DNA from: Alphaproteobacteria bacterium
GTDB taxonomy: Bacteria; Pseudomonadota; Alphaproteobacteria; Rhodospirillales; Rhodospirillaceae
Assembly (NCBI GenBank): GCA_030604885.1
Contig: JAUVUZ010000005.1
Location: 62,001 to 126,000 of the forward strand
Direction of reading: 5' to 3'
Length of the DNA stretch: 64,000 bases
Shown: in pieces, positions 62,856 through 64,000 of the stretch
Layout: each line of letters starts with the position of its first letter
How positions within the stretch are numbered: the stretch's first letter is position 1
Notes under the pieces: model-generated
The model's database searches: none
What the model was told of the DNA's origin: nothing
The model's input: the letters and a program-made list of their open reading frames with translations, nothing else
Translations under genes and position numbers: made by a program

Positions 62856-63605
62856 GTGTCAGAGATCCATCTGAACGGCTTAGAAAGCCTTGAAGCACGA
62901 GGTTTTCAAATAGAATTCCATTCCCACGCCAAGGCAATTCTCAATATTGACTATCCCTCTTTGTTAGAGGAGTTGGAAACGACTCTGACGGGACTTTCTA
63001 TCCCTATTGAGTCGTTAGTCCGGGGCGGCGGCGGAGAGCACGAAACCACCCAGGGTCTTCGGCGCACACTAGCGGATCTAGGCTGGATTAAGCATAACTT
63101 TCAAATCAGAAAACTCATCGACGGGGTTGAACGCGAATCGACGTCCCACGAAGTCGATCATGTCCGCTCGTCGGGTCTGGGAAAGGTAGCTCTAGAGATC
63201 GAGTGGAACAATAAGGATCCCTTCTTCGATAGAGACCTGGAAAATTTCAAACGACTCCACGCAGAAGCCGCGATCTCCGTGGGCATAATCCTGACACGCG
63301 GCTCCAGCCTTCAAGATCGCATCAAGGACGCGATCTTGCGCTTCGCCCACGAGCGAGACATTAACTCCTATGCTGATCTCGCAGCCTGGATTGAACCGAC
63401 AGGGCGCCAAAAGCAGGCGGTTCAGCGTCGGATGGAATCAAGCTCCTGCTCTTTCGCTGAAGCTTGGGCGTCACAGTTCGTGGCTGACAAATTCGGGCAA
63501 GCAACCACACACTGGCGCAAGCTAGAAGACAGGATCCACCGCGGCGTCGGGAATCCATGCCCTCTTCTGCTGATCGGCATTCCTGACTCTGTAATCGTGT
63601 TCTGA
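62856..63605 (+). CDS. BglII/BstYI-family type II restriction endonuclease
   Basis: GTG start with upstream GGAGAG; EVDHVRSSGLGKVALEIEWNNKDPFFDRDLENFKRLHAEAAISVGIILTRG is characteristic of the BglII/BstYI family; lower GC than flanks. Confidence 0.82.
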   Translation: MSEIHLNGLESLEARGFQIEFHSHAKAILNIDYPSLLEELETTLTGLSIPIESLVRGGGGEHETTQGLRRTLADLGWIKHNFQIRKLIDGVERESTSHEVDHVRSSGLGKVALEIEWNNKDPFFDRDLENFKRLHAEAAISVGIILTRGSSLQDRIKDAILRFAHERDINSYADLAAWIEPTGRQKQAVQRRMESSSCSFAEAWASQFVADKFGQATTHWRKLEDRIHRGVGNPCPLLLIGIPDSVIVF

Positions 63606-63613
63606 ACGTACCT

Positions 63614-64000
63614 TCACTCTGCTGGAATACGATTCGTCGCGGAGTTGTATGAATATGTCGGCCAGCTTGGGGTATAATCATCTTCAGCTTGATTACCCCA
63701 AGCGCACCAGTTTTCCCGAGTACCCCGGGCAAACATTTCAAGATAAGGTCCAGGACTACAAGCTTCGATTAGATCATATTGCTCATCTGGCTTGCGGGAG
63801 TGTTCCCTCTTACGAGTTCCTAGGTAGTTGACCTGAGTACGACCAGGATCAAGTGTCCGAGCATTCTTCCCACGGACCCCGAAAAGTATCAATTCCGTGA
63901 CGTTGCGGAAATAGAATCCAACTCCACGGCCATCGCTTCCTCCATCTTTACGGAGTTTATGCCAAACCAAGTTGGTTTTATATTCAAACCCCCACGCACG
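63614..64000 (-). CDS. MT-A70 family adenine methyltransferase, C-terminal part (runs off the right edge)
   Basis: Minus strand RAWGFEYKTNLVWHKLRKDGGSDGRGVGFYFRNVTELILFGVRGKNARTL...EACSPGPYLEMFARGTRENWCAWGNQ. Confidence 0.85.
   Translation of the reverse strand, partial: RAWGFEYKTNLVWHKLRKDGGSDGRGVGFYFRNVTELILFGVRGKNARTLDPGRTQVNYLGTRKREHSRKPDEQYDLIEACSPGPYLEMFARGTRENWCAWGNQAEDDYTPSWPTYSYNSATNRIPAE

Noticed and set aside
62856-64000. Using AGATCT (BglII site) avoidance to support the restriction specificity
   Set aside because: AGATCT occurs several times in the window (e.g. near 14855, 34070, 34836, 55264), so no avoidance is evident; recognition sequence left unassigned.

Overview
High-GC alphaproteobacterial chromosome segment (gene order suggests Rhodospirillales-like; taxon is inference). 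It is densely packed with housekeeping genes: rimP(partial)-trmB-metK-XRE-lnt-corC-ybeY-phoH-miaB, olsBA-like acyltransferases, fur, mucR, rimI/tsaB, glnD/murJ, mutS, malic enzyme, phoR-phoU, ppa, typA, pfkB-type kinase, bactofilin, nth, dapB, dnaKJ, secB-fxsA-tim44-mltA, lutABC-type lactate oxidation genes, smr-XRE, hslUV, and hisBHAF-GGDEF-hisE-hinT. No rRNA, tRNA, CRISPR array, prophage or IS transposase was recognised. The most unusual non-coding signal is a family of long modular intergenic inverted-repeat elements at seven loci. They share a P stem (CCGGGC-gct-GCCCGG or CAGGGC-gct-GCCCTG), a Q hairpin whose stem covaries between copies (core AGGGNC-loop-GNCCCT), and an R dyad (TTTTCCGCGAAGCGGG...CGCTTCGCG-AAAA). 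Each copy abuts a gene 3' end. At the right edge a lower-GC insert encodes a BglII/BstYI-family restriction endonuclease convergent with a truncated MT-A70 adenine methyltransferase. Other points of interest: a CIRCE-like site plus promoter upstream of dnaK, a terminator/attenuator 38 nt upstream of rimP, a diguanylate cyclase inside the his operon, an unknown membrane protein inside the lactate-oxidation operon, and tandem Bax-like glucosaminidases.
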